Positions 61,924 through 64,000 of a DNA stretch of 64,000 bases are shown in pieces. The notes below the pieces were generated by a model. That model searched no databases, was not told the DNA's origin, and saw nothing but the letters and a program-made list of their open reading frames with translations. The stretch covers positions 1 to 64,000 of the forward strand of contig NZ_MRSV01000002.1 in NCBI RefSeq assembly GCF_001909285.1. Direction: 5' to 3'. The position numbers were made by a program, and so were the translations under genes. The DNA comes from Exiguobacterium profundum (GTDB lineage Bacteria > Bacillota > Bacilli > Exiguobacteriales > Exiguobacteriaceae). Positions within the stretch are counted from its first letter, which is position 1. Every line of letters begins with the position of its first letter.

Positions 61924-64000
61924 GGGCCGAGTCGGACTTTCGCCTCCTCGACCTGAAACCCTCATATTATACGAACCAGACGAGCATCGCGAAAACCTTC
62001 TATGAGCCGGTTCTGTCGAACGCCGTCTCCTATGACCGTGTAAGCGGGTATTTCAGCGGGAAGGCGTTCGCGCATTATGCGAGAGGGATTCAAGGGCTGG
62101 TCCGGAACGGGGGAAGGATGCGCCTCATCATCTCCGAGGAGATTGCAGAGGAGGACTTCCTTCAGATGACCGAGGGATATCGTCTGAGACGTGAGCTTGA
62201 GGAGGACCTGTTGGACCGACTCGACGAGAAGCTCTCCCTCCAGGAAGAGGCGGACTTCTCGAACCTGGCCCATCTCATCGCGAGAGGGGTCGTGGACGTC
62301 CGGGTCGGCTTCATCCGTGCCGGACTGTTCCACTCCAAGTTCGGGCTCGTCAGGGACGCGGAGGGGAACATCCTCTATTTCACCGGGTCCAACAACGAGA
62401 CACGCGCCGCCATCGAGCACAACTATGAGTCGTTTGACGTCACAGGGACCTGGCTGTGCTCAGACTTCGACCGTCAAAAGATCGACAGGGCCATCGAGGA
62501 GTTCGAGAGCCTCTGGTCCGACGGTTCGGGCAGACACGGTGTCCGTGTCAGGGAGTTCGAGGAGCTCGTTCTGAGTCATATCCTGAGAAGAGACAAGGGG
62601 AGGATCATATTGGACAAAGAGATGTTGTTGGACGACGCCCTGGTCCTGACGTTGGATCAGGGCAGGCTCGTCGTCCATGACCGGGTGGCGCCCGGCAAAT
62701 TACGTGCGAACGAGCGCACATTGACGAGGACGCTCGTGCCGTTCTGCGACGGGGGGTATCCTGCCTTCCGGTCGGATCTCACCTATATGGAGATCAAGAA
62801 GGTGATCAGCCATTTGGAACGCCTCGGGGAAAGGCGTGGCTTCGAAGTCGTCGTCACCGAACGTCTCCGGCAATACCTGGGAGACCAGGAGTTCATGATT
62901 GAGGAGAGGGCGGAATATGCGCGTCTCCTCAAATCGTCACATGAGAAGGTTCAACGAAAGTACGAGACCTTCTCGAGCCTGGTGGACAGGGAGCTCGAAC
63001 GAAAGCTACGGGAGCGGCAGATGCGTTCGGCCTTCTATATGGTCGAGATGCAGAAGGCGGCGAACTTCTCCGTCCCGGGCGCGGGGAAGACCTCGATGAT
63101 CTATGGCGCGTATGCATACCTCTCCTCGAGAGAGGTGAACAAGGTCGAGCGGCTCGTCGTCATCGGTCCGAAGAACACGTTCATCTCATGGAAGGACGAG
63201 TTCCGGGCGAACTTCGGGGACAAGCGAGACCTCAGGGTGCTCGACATCCATGACTCGGTCGAACCGTTGCTCGCCCTGAAGACCGACGCCCACCTCTATG
63301 ACCTTATCCTGGTCAACTACGAGTCGCTCGGGAAATATGAGCGGGTCCTCTCGGAGGTGATCGACCGCTCCACCATGCTGGTCTTTGACGAGGTCCATAA
63401 AATCAAGGCGCTGAACAGCATACGTGCGAAGTCCGCGAAGGCGTTGGCGCCCCTGGCGCCTTACAAGTTCGTCCTCACCGGGACACCGATACCCAACACC
63501 TATGAGGACATCTATAACTTCCTCAACATCCTGTACGGTGAGGAGTACAAGTCATTCTTCAATTTCAAGCCTTACGAGCTAAAGGAACCGAACGAGTCGA
63601 AGGTCCAAGAGGTGAACATGAAGCTGGCGCCGTTCTTCTGGCGAACGAACAAGCGGGAGCTCGGCGTGCCGGACGCGGATGACGACATCCTTTACAGAAT
63701 CGTCGCAGACAACACGGAACAGCGCATCATCGACCTCCTCTATCGGAAGTACCGTGGGAACCCGTTCGCCCTGTACATCCGCCTCATCCAGGCGGCATCG
63801 AGCCCGGAGCTCGTCCTCCGAAACATCGACATGGCGGAGATGTTCGGGGAGGATGCGGCTGAAATCCCTCTTCTGGACGGGGAGGGGCAGCCCGATGTCT
63901 CCTTGGATATGGAGGAGATACGTCTCCTCAGGTCCGTCCGAGAGACACGGAAGTTCCGTTGTGCCATCGACACCGTCACCTCCCTCCACAGGGAGGGCAA
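61920..64000 (+). CDS. PLD-domain plus SNF2-type helicase, truncated by the window edge
   Basis: At least 693 residues, open to the last base. ATG 61920 overlaps the upstream stop. The N-terminal 170 residues are a phospholipase-D-like domain: YDRVSGYFSGKAF, LFHSKFGLVRD (HxK motif) and YFTGSNNETRAAI. From about 375 comes an SNF2/DEAD motor: SVPGAGKTSMIYGAY (motif I; the usual GxGKT with AGKT), RLVVIGPKNTFISWKDEF, LVFDEVHKIK (DEVH box), and FVLTGTPIPNTYEDIYNF. PLD-SNF2 proteins of this layout occur in defence loci (for example beside DISARM-like and other helicase systems). The missing C-terminus should carry the second RecA lobe. Confidence 0.82.
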   Translation, partial: MRAESDFRLLDLKPSYYTNQTSIAKTFYEPVLSNAVSYDRVSGYFSGKAFAHYARGIQGLVRNGGRMRLIISEEIAEEDFLQMTEGYRLRRELEEDLLDRLDEKLSLQEEADFSNLAHLIARGVVDVRVGFIRAGLFHSKFGLVRDAEGNILYFTGSNNETRAAIEHNYESFDVTGTWLCSDFDRQKIDRAIEEFESLWSDGSGRHGVRVREFEELVLSHILRRDKGRIILDKEMLLDDALVLTLDQGRLVVHDRVAPGKLRANERTLTRTLVPFCDGGYPAFRSDLTYMEIKKVISHLERLGERRGFEVVVTERLRQYLGDQEFMIEERAEYARLLKSSHEKVQRKYETFSSLVDRELERKLRERQMRSAFYMVEMQKAANFSVPGAGKTSMIYGAYAYLSSREVNKVERLVVIGPKNTFISWKDEFRANFGDKRDLRVLDIHDSVEPLLALKTDAHLYDLILVNYESLGKYERVLSEVIDRSTMLVFDEVHKIKALNSIRAKSAKALAPLAPYKFVLTGTPIPNTYEDIYNFLNILYGEEYKSFFNFKPYELKEPNESKVQEVNMKLAPFFWRTNKRELGVPDADDDILYRIVADNTEQRIIDLLYRKYRGNPFALYIRLIQAASSPELVLRNIDMAEMFGEDAAEIPLLDGEGQPDVSLDMEEIRLLRSVRETRKFRCAIDTVTSLHREG

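Noticed and set aside
1-64000. tRNA or rRNA genes
   Set aside because: No cloverleaf with a GTTCGAATC-type T-arm in context and no rRNA-like conserved stretches were noticed while reading both strands.

Overview
The window looks like 64 kb of a large conjugative plasmid from a Bacillota (Bacillales) host. Exiguobacterium is my impression from protein style only, not a demonstrated assignment. The plasmid call rests on an iteron array beside a winged-helix Rep-like gene, two tandem ParA cassettes, a MobL-type relaxase with an oriT-like region, and a complete Gram-positive type IV secretion (T4SS) operon. I saw no rRNA or tRNA genes and no CRISPR array. Base composition is patchy: the transfer operon and the right end are GC-rich, while several cargo islands (about 1-6, 10.5-14.5 and 45 kb) are clearly AT-rich, as expected of mosaic acquisition.

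Layout, left to right. 0-10 kb is a defence-flavoured and partly decayed island. It holds an HTH plus EVE-like protein, a Septu-like ATPase/HNH pair whose ATPase frame is broken by one base, a divergent putative nuclease, two abiF-type RNA copies (one beside an abiF remnant, one beside an internally deleted abiF), and a caspase-like protease. Remnants of an IS21-type transposase and a RadC-like protein are also present. 10.7-14.4 kb is an AT-rich secreted-protein plus ABC-transporter cassette. 14.7-20.1 kb holds small accessory genes: an excisionase-like HTH protein, an AP2-domain protein, a ComEC-like hydrolase with a DUF3006 partner, a frameshifted ASCH gene, and a protein built on 75-bp tandem repeats. 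20.2-36.1 kb is one long leftward transfer operon running from the pilin-like gene through VirD4, VirB6, VirB4, a hydrolase, the oriT region and the relaxase to ArdC. It is preceded by an unusual, possibly structured leader at 36.11-36.37 kb and an Xre-type regulator.

37-52 kb is a second accessory block. It contains an EVE-like/nuclease protein with an unknown partner, McrBC, a tyrosine recombinase beside a perfect 15-bp-arm inverted repeat, a HigBA-like toxin-antitoxin pair, and an unrecognised three-gene leftward operon. The first gene of that operon carries the recognition half of a Sau3AI-type enzyme without the catalytic half. 52-58 kb is the maintenance core: a host-type parS-like site, the iteron origin, the Rep-like gene, GTATAC repeats and two ParA/DUF3102-RHH cassettes. 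58.1-64 kb is a rightward operon encoding an 857-residue HTH protein, a ParB-fold protein and a PLD-plus-SNF2 helicase that runs off the window. This last set and the Sau3AI-C operon are my best candidates for undescribed systems.

Limits: all family calls come from reading motifs by eye, and no database search was run. At least two genes (at 3885 and about 19337) are broken by a single base in or near an A run, so sequencing error must be excluded before calling them dead.
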